Shown here piece by piece: positions 17,928 to 26,316 of a stretch of 64,000 nucleotides of DNA. Within the stretch, counting starts at the first letter, position 1. Each line of letters opens with the position of its first letter. The position numbers and the translations under genes are program-made. This DNA comes from SAR202 cluster bacterium bin87 (GTDB lineage Bacteria > Chloroflexota > Dehalococcoidia > Lucifugimonadales > UBA3495), in the NCBI GenBank assembly GCA_002238825.1, contig MPNC01000015.1, positions 1 through 64,000 on the forward strand, given 5' to 3'. The notes beneath the pieces are model-generated. The model saw nothing but the letters and a program-made list of their open reading frames with translations, ran no database searches and was not told where the DNA came from.

Positions 17928-18190
17928 CGTCGTCCTCCGAGTGTCACAATCCCTGGCCAATTGACCGGCCCAGATCGGTTCGGCAACCATTGTAGCCGCT
18001 ACCTTCGCTGTCCGAACCCTGGTCTGGCGTTATTCGGACCTTGAACGCTCGGTTGGGCGAGACGAAGTTCCTGGCCATCTGCGACCGGGGCGAACACAAA
18101 AAGCCAGTGTGCGCCGGGCGTTGCCGATTGTGTTTGCAAGCAGTATCCACGCTTGCATTTCTGCGGAGCAGGGGTAGTTATTGCAAAGAA

Positions 18191-18222
18191 TTGCAAACCC
18201 GGAAGCTTGCAAACCCGGAAGC
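18191..18222. repeat. Tandem 16-bp direct repeat upstream of the small HTH genes
   Basis: TTGCAAACCCGGAAGC occurs twice head to tail and is followed by TTGCAGG; a TTGCAAAGAA half copy precedes it. It lies just upstream of a promoter-like sequence in the 530-bp gap between the KilA-N gene and the gene at 18456, suggesting an operator. The rest of that gap shows no supported gene. Confidence 0.75.
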
Positions 18223-18238
18223 TTGCAGGAGCCCAGAT

Positions 18239-18267
18239 TTGCAATATTGTGTCCCCTTGGGTAGAAT
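18239..18267 (+). promoter_or_regulatory. Sigma-70-type promoter candidate
   Basis: TTGCAA and TAGAAT are separated by 17 bp. They sit immediately downstream of the 16-bp direct repeats and 190 bp before the gene at 18456. It would drive the two small HTH genes and perhaps the transposase. Confidence 0.45.
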
Positions 18268-18455
18268 ACATAAAGCGAGGCGGCAGCGCTCCACAGTCTA
18301 GCCGGACAGGACGCTACCGCCTTCAAAAGCGACGACCCGTTGTGGTCGTCAACCGCAACCCGTTACGCGGTTTCCCCGGGGGGATACCCGTGCCTGTATG
18401 CGATGTAGACATTGTAATTCATTTCTCCCGGACAGGTCAAATAGGAGACGTCACC

Positions 18456-18995
18456 ATGACCGATGAAAATGTTTGTGCGGTGCGGCAGCGACGAGATGAC
18501 CTGCGGCAGCTGAGGCGCCGATACCTGGAGGCACTGCGGTGTATAGACCGCGATCTGGAAACACTGGAAGCTGCGCTCCAGTTGGCGGAGAACCCGTCTG
18601 ATTACGATGCACCCCAGGTTCTGCCGCTCGACCGAGGTGCATCGGAACCGCAGGCTCCGGCGCTCTTGGCATTCGCGTCTATGCACATGCGGCCGCGCAC
18701 GCATGTGGACCTCCTGACCGAGATGGCACGGGCGCACCCAGAGCGCACGGTGCATCTCACGACGGCCGCGAAGCGGATCATCGCGGATGGTCTCAGTAGA
18801 GCGACCCGACCAGCTCACGTGAGCGCCACGCTGCATTCTCAGCTGATGAAAGACCCGCGGTGGGCGAAGGTCGGTCGAGGCCAATTCCAGCTGGCTACTG
18901 AGCAGGCCAGCGTGTCGCGTTCGGAGATGATGAGAGATAGCGAGGCGACGGTCCGACCAGCGACATACCCACAAACCAGGGGCGGACGGGCATAG
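18456..18995 (+). CDS. Small coiled-coil/HTH protein (paralogue 1)
   Basis: This 179-aa protein has an N-terminal coiled coil (RRDDLRQLRRRYLEALRCIDRDLETLEAALQ), a variable linker, and a C-terminal region resembling a HARE-type or winged helix (VDLLTEMARAHPERTV, then a block ending WAKVGRGQFQL). The start at ATG 18456 has an AGGAG site; the track start at 18153 is implausible. The gene at 19049 has the same layout, so I read them as diverged paralogues. Both lie just upstream of the transposase in the same direction and may be accessory DNA-binding factors of the element. The function is inferred only. Confidence 0.65.
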   Translation: MTDENVCAVRQRRDDLRQLRRRYLEALRCIDRDLETLEAALQLAENPSDYDAPQVLPLDRGASEPQAPALLAFASMHMRPRTHVDLLTEMARAHPERTVHLTTAAKRIIADGLSRATRPAHVSATLHSQLMKDPRWAKVGRGQFQLATEQASVSRSEMMRDSEATVRPATYPQTRGGRA

Positions 18996-19048
18996 CCGCG
19001 AGTCCCGGACACCAGTGGATAGAAGACCCAGGTTTGCGAGGCAGCATC

Positions 19049-19579
19049 ATGACTGTACCCCAGGACAACCAGTCCATTGATACAATCGACGCCTTAGAGC
19101 GGACCCTGGAGGAGATGCAGCATCGGCTGGTCGCTGCTAGGTCGAGATGCGCCGAGCTGGAATCGGGGTGTCAACACCTGGTCTCGGCCATCACTACCCT
19201 GAAAAACGAGGCGTACGAGGGTGATGCTGGAGAGGTGATTGCGCCTGTGGACCTGCAAGGGTGTGTCGAGCAGCCAGAGATGTACCGGTCGGCACCTGAA
19301 TCCACTCATTCCGACGACACGCCGGCCACAGTTGACCTGAGTCGATGTATGAATCTTCGGGAGCGGCTTGAGCGGATTGCCATCGCCAATAACGGGTTGC
19401 TGGGTATCGGTCATGCAGCGGCTGTGATATTGGCCGCGGGTGCGAGCAGGTCAACACCGAGAAATCTACGCAACGACATCACCAAATGCGTGAATCAGTA
19501 TCCTCGAGATTGGGAACACGTTTGGACCGCTGTCTACAGATACAAGCGGTTCATCACTCAGGACGACGAGGGCCCATGA
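19049..19579 (+). CDS. Small coiled-coil/HTH protein (paralogue 2)
   Basis: This 176-aa protein has an N-terminal coiled coil (IDALERTLEEMQHRLVAARSRCAELES) and a linker. Its C-terminal helical domain (LRERLERIAIANNGLLGIGHAAAVILAAG, then PRDWEHVWTAVYRYKRF) parallels the layout of the preceding protein. The start is ATG 19049. It is followed about 300 bp later by the transposase gene. It could be a transposition helper or regulator. I do not recognise a named family. Confidence 0.65.
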   Translation: MTVPQDNQSIDTIDALERTLEEMQHRLVAARSRCAELESGCQHLVSAITTLKNEAYEGDAGEVIAPVDLQGCVEQPEMYRSAPESTHSDDTPATVDLSRCMNLRERLERIAIANNGLLGIGHAAAVILAAGASRSTPRNLRNDITKCVNQYPRDWEHVWTAVYRYKRFITQDDEGP

Positions 19580-19885
19580 ACGCCGCCGGGATCGAAGATC
19601 GAACCCCCGGCCGGTTTGTGGTACAATAGTTCTAACGAGAACGGCGCCGCGGGGGGCGGACAACCTCCCGCGACGCCTGGCCATCCGGAGAGTGTTGGTC
19701 CCCAGTGGCTGCGTCAGAGTCTAGACCATCAACGGTCTGCTATCAACCGGCAAGACCCATCGCCCAGCGAGCGGGATGGGCCCGGTTGCGCCTGCCGTCT
19801 CTCCGGCACACCCATTCACCCAGTCTGTCGCTCTGTGGGCGTGAGGCGGCGTGAACTGGGCAAGAACTTGGAGGGACATACGCAC

Positions 19886-21286
19886 ATGGTTACCGGCACA
19901 CTTCCCTTCCCTACTGTGGCGCCCTGGCCGGGCCCAGATGATGGCGACGAAGGTAGGCAGACACGAGGCCTCGCCATAGCCGCCACCCACCGCATTGATA
20001 AAATTCGGGCGGGATACCGTGTACCATCCCAGAGCAGCGGCGGCCACTACACGGTGGTGGACAACGGCGGCGAATTGCTCTGCTCATGCCCGGATTTTGA
20101 ACAGCGGTCAAGTCCGTGCAAGCATGTCTATGCGGTCCAATATCGAAACTGTCGAGAGAACGCTGACGGCGCTGTCAGCGACGATACGCAGGTCCTGCCT
20201 GCAAAGGAGCCAGACCAGCCCGCACTGTGGCGCTTGGATGCTCCGCTGAGGCAACCCACTAATCGCGCTGCTCCGCAATCAATAGCGCCAGCGCGTGGAC
20301 AGATTTCTCCAGCCACTGCCGGCAAGTCGCGGCCCACCTACGGCCAGAACTGGCCGGCCTACAACCCCGCCCAACGAAATCAGAAAAGCCACTTCCGGCA
20401 CCTGCTCAAGTCCTTGTCAGTTCTGGCGGAAGGCCGGGCCCACCCAAAGGGGCGTAAGCCCTATCTGTGGTCGGACCAAATTTTCAGCCTCGTCTACAAG
20501 GTCTACATTGGGAAAAGCTGGCGCGTCTATGACACCGACCTGCGTGAAGCCCAACACAACGGGTTCATCCAGGAGACCGCCAGTACAAGCTCTTTGGCCC
20601 GGTTCATGGGTGATCCGAGCCTGACGCCAATTCTCCACGATCTGCTGCTGTGCAGCGCCATGCCGATGCAGCCGTTTGAAAAGGAATTCGCCATCGACGC
20701 CACCGGTTTCAGCTCCGATCGTTTCGCCAGGTGGTTCGCTGAAAAATGGGGTGGGGTCAAAGAGGTCGTGGAGCGCGATTGGGTGAAGCTCCACCTGGTC
20801 TGTGGAGCGACCACGAAAATCATCACCAGCGCCGAGGTGTCGGACCATCGCCACCACGACATCCGCTATTTCGAGCAGCTCATGGTGGAGACGGCTGAGC
20901 ATTTCGACGTGAAGACGATTGCAGCGGACAAAGCGTACTCAAGCCGCAAAAATTACACGGTCGTGGAGGGCCTCGGAGGCGTGCTGTTATCGCCGTTCAA
21001 GAGCAATGCCGTGCAGCCAAGGTTGACTGACCAATCGGAGTGGGCCGTGATGTACCACTGGTTCATGACCGACTACGAAGGGTGGGCCAACTACTACCAC
21101 CGCCGTAGCATCGTGGAAGCCGCAATCGGCGCCCTGAAGAAACTGTTTGGCGATAGGGTGGACTCCCGCAATCCGGTGGCCCAGGCCAACGAGCTACTAT
21201 GCCGACTGATCGCGTACAACATCATCGTACTGATCCACGCAGTGTACGAACGGGGCCTGGAGGTGCGTTTCCAATCAATGTCGTGA
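19886..21286 (+). CDS. DDE transposase with N-terminal SWIM zinc finger
   Basis: This 466-aa protein is predicted to cut and join the transposon ends. Residues about 50-90 hold a SWIM zinc finger: a CSCPDF pair followed by a CKHV pair. A DDE domain of the IS4/IS5 superfamily type follows, with FAIDATGF (first D), a LVCGATTKIITSAEVSDHRHHD strand, TIAADKAY (second D) and RRSIVEAAIGALKKLFG (E). ATG 19886 after a GGAGG site gives a sensible protein; the track start adds 90 low-complexity residues. It lies 250 bp inside the right end, the usual place for a transposase. A DDE enzyme is compatible with the 9-bp target duplication. Confidence 0.88.
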   Translation: MVTGTLPFPTVAPWPGPDDGDEGRQTRGLAIAATHRIDKIRAGYRVPSQSSGGHYTVVDNGGELLCSCPDFEQRSSPCKHVYAVQYRNCRENADGAVSDDTQVLPAKEPDQPALWRLDAPLRQPTNRAAPQSIAPARGQISPATAGKSRPTYGQNWPAYNPAQRNQKSHFRHLLKSLSVLAEGRAHPKGRKPYLWSDQIFSLVYKVYIGKSWRVYDTDLREAQHNGFIQETASTSSLARFMGDPSLTPILHDLLLCSAMPMQPFEKEFAIDATGFSSDRFARWFAEKWGGVKEVVERDWVKLHLVCGATTKIITSAEVSDHRHHDIRYFEQLMVETAEHFDVKTIAADKAYSSRKNYTVVEGLGGVLLSPFKSNAVQPRLTDQSEWAVMYHWFMTDYEGWANYYHRRSIVEAAIGALKKLFGDRVDSRNPVAQANELLCRLIAYNIIVLIHAVYERGLEVRFQSMS

Positions 21287-21303
21287 CCCGCAACGACATT
21301 CAA

Positions 21304-21352
21304 GACATGAAAACAGGCAGGGAGCGCGCTGCTCCCTGCCTGTTTTCATGTC
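21304..21352 (+). terminator. 22-bp perfect hairpin after the transposase
   Basis: GACATGAAAACAGGCAGGGAGC pairs perfectly with its complement across the 5-nt loop GCGCT. The 3' arm includes a TTTT run. It insulates the transposon from hsdS, or blocks readthrough from outside because it works in both directions. Confidence 0.85.
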
Positions 21353-21442
21353 TCCATTAGCCGCGGTCTGCCCTCGATTTCTCGACTGCCATGGGTGACG
21401 TGCGTCATCTCCCGTTAGTTCCCGTCGTCCTCGTCTGGTACC

Positions 21443-21536
21443 ATTTTGGGACAGCGGACTCCATTTTGGGACAAGCCATTGCATTTTGGGACAGACCGTT
21501 GCATTTTGGGACAAAAACCCGTTTTAGGACAAAGCC
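21443..21536. repeat. Right-end box array of the 18-kb transposon
   Basis: ATTTTGGGACA boxes start at 21443, 21463, 21483 and 21503, exactly 20 bp apart. A variant GTTTTAGGACA follows at 21521 and runs into the terminal AAAGCC. All five point outward, unlike the left end, where the internal boxes point inward. Confidence 0.87.
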
Positions 21537-22627
21537 GTCTGGATGAGGAACTCTGGTTCTATACCACGATATGAGATTCGGATCCCAATGCTTCCAGTCC
21601 CACATAGCCAGTTCGTTTCACGATCTCTAACGAGCGCACATCTGCCAAGTTCACCCCGTCGGGAGAATACCAAGTCGTGCAGACCCAATCTGTAACTTGA
21701 CAACCCTTCTGCAACAGCTTCTGAGACAGTAGTTTTTGGGTCCGCAAATATTTCCCCAGATCTCATATGAACAGGATTGATAACCGGAGTCCCACCTTCG
21801 ATGTAATCTGACTGGTGCAACATGCTGCCAAATGGACCAGTACGAAACGAGATGGCTATTTGACCCAGCCGCCGTACTTCCCAATGTTCCGGCACTTCGC
21901 CGAGCCAGTCCACGCCGGATGGCTTGAGGGGGACGTTGGGGTCAAGCCCATGGGTTACAGCCTGTTGGATGACTGCTTGGCGTTGCTCTTCCAGCAGGGC
22001 GATGAGCCTCTCTTTGGCGCCGATGTAGCGGTTGATGAGCTCGTCGGTGTGGTCGAGGTAGCGGACGATGGCAGCTTGCTCTTCCGGTGGAGGGAGCGGA
22101 ACGGTGGCTGAGAGGATGTCATCGTGCGTCAAGCCGTACCGTGTTATTCCTCGCGCTGCGACTTGAAACTGTCGAGCGACCGATGGAGTTTGCAGGGCTC
22201 GAGCAAGGTAAGCTCCGTCAATCGCTGTAGATGGCCGCAGGATGGCCAAGTGGTATCCGCACACTAAGTTGCTGGGAGCCTCTACCACAAGAGCCGGCAC
22301 CGCAATGTCGTTCCACGCTTCCGAGTCTTTGGTGATAATCACGTCATTTGGCTTGAGTTGGAAACGGTCTGCCTCGGCGGGAGACACCGTCGCGTTCATG
22401 TACGGCAAGTTTCCGTGGAGGCGGTCGTTGTAGTACACGTCCACATAGTTGCACAGACGGACAGGGATCTCGTCATCGTTAGTGTGCTTGTCCACATTGC
22501 TAACGCGCATTTCGGCGATGGAGCGTAGGCGTCGGACCTCCCAGTGAGAAGGAAGGCCGTCCTGCCAGAGTTTGTCGGGCCCAAATTCTGACGGGGGTAC
22601 TCTCAGATTGGTTGTGGCTGTGATCAT
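21537..22627 (-). pseudogene. hsdS: hsdS 5' fragment (specificity subunit, N-terminal part)
   Basis: About 364 residues remain of a type I specificity subunit. The first target-recognition domain runs to the central conserved helix (VPLPPPEEQAAIVRYLD... LIALLEEQRQAVIQQAV), and the second TRD opens with GVDWLGEVPEHWEVRRL. The frame runs into the transposon three codons after IQT and stops. With the 3' fragment at 3086, an intact protein would be about 459 aa, a normal HsdS size. The order hsdM, small Cys-rich gene, hsdS, hsdR is preserved apart from the insertion. Confidence 0.93.
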
Positions 22628-22684
22628 GATTGATCCGTTCCGGCTCGGGCGGAATTGCCAAGGCAGTTTTATGGTGGCGGTGGG

Positions 22685-23281
22685 TTACCCGCTGTACTCT
22701 TGCAGGGTCCACATGACGGAGTCGTCTTTGTTGCAATCGCAATCTTCGATGTGGTCGCAGTCCGGCCAGTACGTCGCGTGGGTCATGAGGCCGTCTTGAT
22801 GGTCTTCACGGATCCGGATAGTACCGAATTCTTCGGGTTCGGAGTTTTCAGCGATCCATTGGCGGGTAACGCGCTGCGGTAGCCCGTAGTTGTCGTCTGG
22901 CCCGAGTTCGGGGCTCATCCCGAGCACGCTGAACTGGGGAACTTCTCCGCAGTTGCGGCAAGCGGCGGTGGGTGGCGGCATTCCCATGGCCATCATTTGG
23001 AACAGGGAAGGATGGCCTTCTGCTTCGCAGTTGTCGGAGACGTGGCAAAGCATGAAGTGGTCAATGGCGTCTTGTGGTTTGCAAGGGCAGGTGGATACCT
23101 TCCCCCTGCACATGCAGCAACGGTCTTCGCTGTTGAAGAGGTAGGGGTATGGACACGTTCCCGATTGTGAATTTGCTACCTGCGTCCCGCCGTTGTTGCG
23201 AGGTGGTGAGTTGCTCCCAAACGTCCCACTTGCTGGGTTGTGGCGGTTTCTCCTGCTGGCGCGTCTGGATTTCTTGCTCAT
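22685..23281 (-). CDS. Cys-rich A-family protein inside the hsd operon
   Basis: This 198-aa protein has a basic start (KKSRRASRRNRHN), then many Cys/His residues including CCMCRGKVSTCPC and CRNCGEVPQF. The middle block, NCEAEGHPSLFQMMAMG then CxxCGxVPxF, aligns with ECSxxGHPRQAWxI and CxxCGxxPxF in the A-family proteins at 27978, 39809 and 50649, so I place it in the same family. It lies between hsdM and hsdS on the same strand. ATG 23281 is chosen because the longer start would overlap hsdM. It is probably zinc-binding; its role in the restriction system is unknown. Confidence 0.75.
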   Translation of the reverse strand: MSKKSRRASRRNRHNPASGTFGSNSPPRNNGGTQVANSQSGTCPYPYLFNSEDRCCMCRGKVSTCPCKPQDAIDHFMLCHVSDNCEAEGHPSLFQMMAMGMPPPTAACRNCGEVPQFSVLGMSPELGPDDNYGLPQRVTRQWIAENSEPEEFGTIRIREDHQDGLMTHATYWPDCDHIEDCDCNKDDSVMWTLQEYSG

Positions 23282-23300
23282 GTATGGGTGATCTCCTGGA

Positions 23301-25307
23301 TTATCGGGATACGGAGTGGATTTGCTGATGGCCATTTGCAGAGATTATCTCAGCTAACAGACCCTCGCTTTCGTTTTCCAGAGCGATGATGTCGGTGACG
23401 ATCTCGTCCAGTGACCGCATAGGCTGCGGCTTGTAGAAGTGGCGGTTGAAGCTTATTTCGTAGCCGGTCTTCACGGTGGAAGGTGTGTACCAGGCGTCTT
23501 CAGCGTAGGGCAGCACCTCACGCCGCAGGAAGGCGTCGATGCCACCGTCCTCGAGGAGTGGCACCTGCTCTGTGTCCCGTAGGTCTGGGTCCGGTTCGTA
23601 CTCGACGACCACATGCTTGCCCTTGATGGTGGCTAGGAACAGGCCGTATAACGGGTCCGGCGTGGTGCCAGCGGCGAGGACCCGCTTGATGACGGGTGAG
23701 GCTGTCGGGTCGCGCTGGCCTTCTTTGCGGAGTTTCGAGATCTCGGATGTCTTGTAGAATCTCTCCGGTTGCGTGCCGGCGATGCGTAACGGGCGGTCGA
23801 CGGTGACCTTCCAGTAGCCGAAGGCGGCGTTGGGGAAGATCTTCGATTGCTCAGTTTCATCAAAGTCCATAAACGCTTGGGTGATGCGGTCGATGTCGTC
23901 CTCGGCGAGTTCGCAGTTCTTCTGGCCCATGTTCCGTCGCAGGGGCGTGAACCATTTGCTGGCGTCAATGAGTTGGACGTATCCCTGTCGGTGGGCTGCC
24001 TTGCGGTTGGTGAGGACCCACACGTAGGTGGCGATGCCGGTGTTGTAGAACATGTTGAGCGGCAGAGCCACGATGGCTTCCAGCCAGTCGTTCTCGATGA
24101 TCCAGCGGCGGATGTTGCTCTCGCCTTGGCCGGCGTCGCCGGTGAACAGGGAGCTGCCGTTGTGGACCTCGGCGATGCGGCTTCCCATCGGCGTGTCGTG
24201 CTTCATCTTGCTGACCATGTTGGCTAGGAACAGCATCTGGCCGTCGTTCACCCTGGTGCGCAGCGAGTACTCGGGGTTGTTGCCATGCTGGATGACGAAC
24301 CTGGGGTCGTTGAAATCATTACTGCCGCCCATGCGGTCGAGGTCGGTTTTCCAGCTTTTGCCGTATGGCGGGTTGCTGAGCATGAAGTCGAACGTGTGGG
24401 AGCCGAAGGCGTCGTTCGACAGGGTGGAGTGCTGCGGTCCGCCCACGATGTTGGAGTCGGCGCCCTTCTCGTCTTTGAGCAAGAGGTCTGCTTTGCATAT
24501 GGCGTAAGTCTCGGAGTTGATCTCTTGGCCGTACAGGTGGGTGGCGACTACCTGTTCTCGCATGGTCGCGATGTCGTGGAGGGTCTTTTCCGCGACAGTG
24601 AGCATGCCGCCGGTGCCGATGGCGCCGTCGTACAGTAGGTAGGTGCCGGACTGGATCTGGTCCGCCACGGGCTGGAATACGAGCTGGGCCATGAGTTCCA
24701 CGGCGTCGCGTGGTGTCCAGTGCTCGCCGGCTTCCTCGTTGTTGTCTTCGTTGAACCGGCGTAACAGGTCCTCGAAGATGCTGCCCATGGCGTGGTTGTC
24801 CAAGCCAGGTAGTCTGACGGTGCCGTCGTCGTTCATGACTGGATAGGGGCTGAGGTTGATGTCTTGGGAAAGGAACCTGCTGATGAGTGCGCCGAGGGAG
24901 TCGCTCTCGGTTAACGTGTCCAGCTGGTTGCGGAAACGGAACCTGTCGATGATGTCCTGAACGTTGGGTGAGTAGCCATCGAGATACGCCTCGAAGTCGG
25001 CGCGTAGCGACTGTTGCGTGGCTCGGGCAGCCAAGTCGCGCATGGTGAACGGCGACGTGTTGTAGAAAGCGTGCTCGGATGCCAGCTGGAGGACGTCGTC
25101 TTGGTCAGTGATGCCGGCGTCGTCGAGGAACTGCTTGTCCTCAAGGACTTTCTGCTTGGTGGGTTCGAGCACGGCGTCAAGGCGCCGCAGGACGGTCATG
25201 GGCAGGATGACATCGCGGTATTTGCCGCGTACGTAGAGGTCTCGAAGGACGTCATCGGAGATGGACCAGATGAAGTTCGAGATGCGGATGAGCTGGGTGT
25301 CCTGCAT
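23301..25307 (-). CDS. hsdM: Type I DNA methyltransferase M subunit (HsdM)
   Basis: This is the N6-adenine methyltransferase subunit. The 668-aa product has the helical HsdM N-domain (LRDLYVRGKYRDVILPMTVLRRLD), the SAM motif GAIGTGGML and the catalytic NPPYGKSW. It needs an intact HsdS to bind its target, so with hsdS interrupted this locus should neither methylate nor restrict. It is the first gene of the hsd operon, reading away from a repeat-rich 1-kb gap. The length is somewhat above the classic HsdM but normal for this subfamily. Confidence 0.96.
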   Translation of the reverse strand: MQDTQLIRISNFIWSISDDVLRDLYVRGKYRDVILPMTVLRRLDAVLEPTKQKVLEDKQFLDDAGITDQDDVLQLASEHAFYNTSPFTMRDLAARATQQSLRADFEAYLDGYSPNVQDIIDRFRFRNQLDTLTESDSLGALISRFLSQDINLSPYPVMNDDGTVRLPGLDNHAMGSIFEDLLRRFNEDNNEEAGEHWTPRDAVELMAQLVFQPVADQIQSGTYLLYDGAIGTGGMLTVAEKTLHDIATMREQVVATHLYGQEINSETYAICKADLLLKDEKGADSNIVGGPQHSTLSNDAFGSHTFDFMLSNPPYGKSWKTDLDRMGGSNDFNDPRFVIQHGNNPEYSLRTRVNDGQMLFLANMVSKMKHDTPMGSRIAEVHNGSSLFTGDAGQGESNIRRWIIENDWLEAIVALPLNMFYNTGIATYVWVLTNRKAAHRQGYVQLIDASKWFTPLRRNMGQKNCELAEDDIDRITQAFMDFDETEQSKIFPNAAFGYWKVTVDRPLRIAGTQPERFYKTSEISKLRKEGQRDPTASPVIKRVLAAGTTPDPLYGLFLATIKGKHVVVEYEPDPDLRDTEQVPLLEDGGIDAFLRREVLPYAEDAWYTPSTVKTGYEISFNRHFYKPQPMRSLDEIVTDIIALENESEGLLAEIISANGHQQIHSVSR

Positions 25308-25380
25308 GCGTATCTCCGGTGTGGTGATGGGCTGGATTGTAGCAGGCTGGTGCTAGTGATGTTGATCGCGGGTTGTAGTG

Positions 25381-25497
25381 CCCGAATTCCTGATTCCTGC
25401 GCTGGAGCCACGGAGAGGCCCTCTGGCCCCGCCGGTGGACATTTCCCTGTCCGTGGCTCGCAGGGGTGCCAGGGGCCGCGTGGTGCAGGAATTCGGG
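25381..25497 (-). repeat. 117-bp structured repeat with CCCGAATTCCTG ends (type specimen)
   Basis: It begins CCCGAATTCCTG and ends with the exact complement CAGGAATTCGGG. A second internal pair, GAGCCACGGA/TCCGTGGCTC, predicts a branched fold. Related copies lie at 25572, 30860, 32700-33380, 44318, 44684, 53797 and 55802. It sits in the gap upstream of hsdM. Confidence 0.8.
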
Positions 25498-25690
25498 TCA
25501 TTCGTTGCTGTGACGCGGGTGGCTGTGATCGATGCGGCTGCGGGATCTCGCTGCGCTGTCGTGATGCTCGCGGACGTGTCCGAATTCCTGCGCTGGAGCC
25601 TCTGTGGGGGCCTCCGGGGTCGCTGGGGCAGAATTCCTTCGGGCCTCGCGGCGGCCTCTCCGTGGCTCTGGTGGCTATCTCACCGCCGGT
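25498..25690 (-). repeat. Second, imperfect copy of the structured repeat plus spacer
   Basis: The segment GACGCGGGTGGCTGTG to CGGACGTG is a spacer that recurs at 32.85 and 33.0 kb. It is followed by CCGAATTCCTGCGCTGGAGCC and GGCCTCTCCGTGGC halves of the repeat. The rest of the gap up to 26316 has a terminator hairpin and a minus-strand ORF (25707-26345) that I do not trust. Confidence 0.6.
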
Positions 25691-26179
25691 CCGGCTGCTG
25701 GTGGCTTCACGAAGTGGGTGGCCCTGTTAGCAGTGGGTTCCTGAGCTTGTCCGGATCGTGGTCGATGGTGATGGCGGGAACGTCGAGGGCGTGGGCGGCT
25801 GTGGTCTCGCGGATGTGCTGGATTCTCGGGTTGCAGTCTCTCGGGTGTGATCTCACCTTCGCGGCTGTGGAGGCCATCACCGAGCTTAGCTGCACGATTT
25901 GGGAGCGTTCCGTCACTGCATTGGTATTTGCTTGGTGGCGCGTTTCAGGTCTGTCGAGGTTCCCGGGACGGTCGATTTTCGGCTGGAAATTCACTGGTAC
26001 GTATTGCGTCGTGGTGCCGTTCGGCATTACACTCGAGCGCGCAGTTATGGGTGCTGGCTGTTGACTTGTCCGGTCGATCTCATTTCTGTTCCAATTGTCG
26101 TATGGCTCTAACGACAGGCCAGCTCCGCGGCAGTTGGTTCCGCTTCGTCCAATCAGACGCTGTGACGAAGGGACGAGGA

Positions 26180-26203
26180 ACCCCGCCAGGTAATCTGGCG
26201 GGG
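26180..26203. terminator. Hairpin terminator upstream of the first B gene
   Basis: CCCCGCCAG and CTGGCGGGG are separated by GTAAT and followed on the plus strand by TCTTTCG. It ends whatever transcript enters from 25.7-26.1 kb and insulates the gene at 26317. Confidence 0.7.
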
Positions 26204-26316
26204 TCTTTCGCGTTTGTGGCGTCTGACCTTTCGGAAGTGGTTGGTTTTTCCTTTTCGGGTTACAATGACGGAAGTCAGTCGACTGGTCTGATGTCGACGT
26301 GTATCGGAGTTGTGCG

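Larger units (their letters stand above)
3384..21536. mobile_element. 18.15-kb transposon inserted in hsdS, with 9-bp target duplication
   Basis: The element begins GGCTTTGTCCCATAAT at 3384 and ends TTTTAGGACAAAGCC at 21536, giving perfect 10-bp terminal inverted repeats. It is flanked by identical 9-bp copies of GTCTGGATG (3375-3383 and 21537-21545). The flanking DNA is one hsdS gene in frame across the junction, which is direct evidence of insertion. Both subterminal regions carry five copies of an ATTTTGGGACA-like box spaced mostly at 20 bp. The only full transposase inside is the SWIM/DDE gene at 19886-21286, whose stop is 250 bp from the right terminus. The cargo is dominated by secreted surface proteins. 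I infer that this transposase moves the element; the sequence alone does not prove it. Confidence 0.88.

Noticed and set aside
21275-21514. Minus-strand ORF with repeated CPKM/VPKW/SQN peptides
   Set aside because: It is simply a translation of the ATTTTGGGACA boxes at the right end of the transposon.
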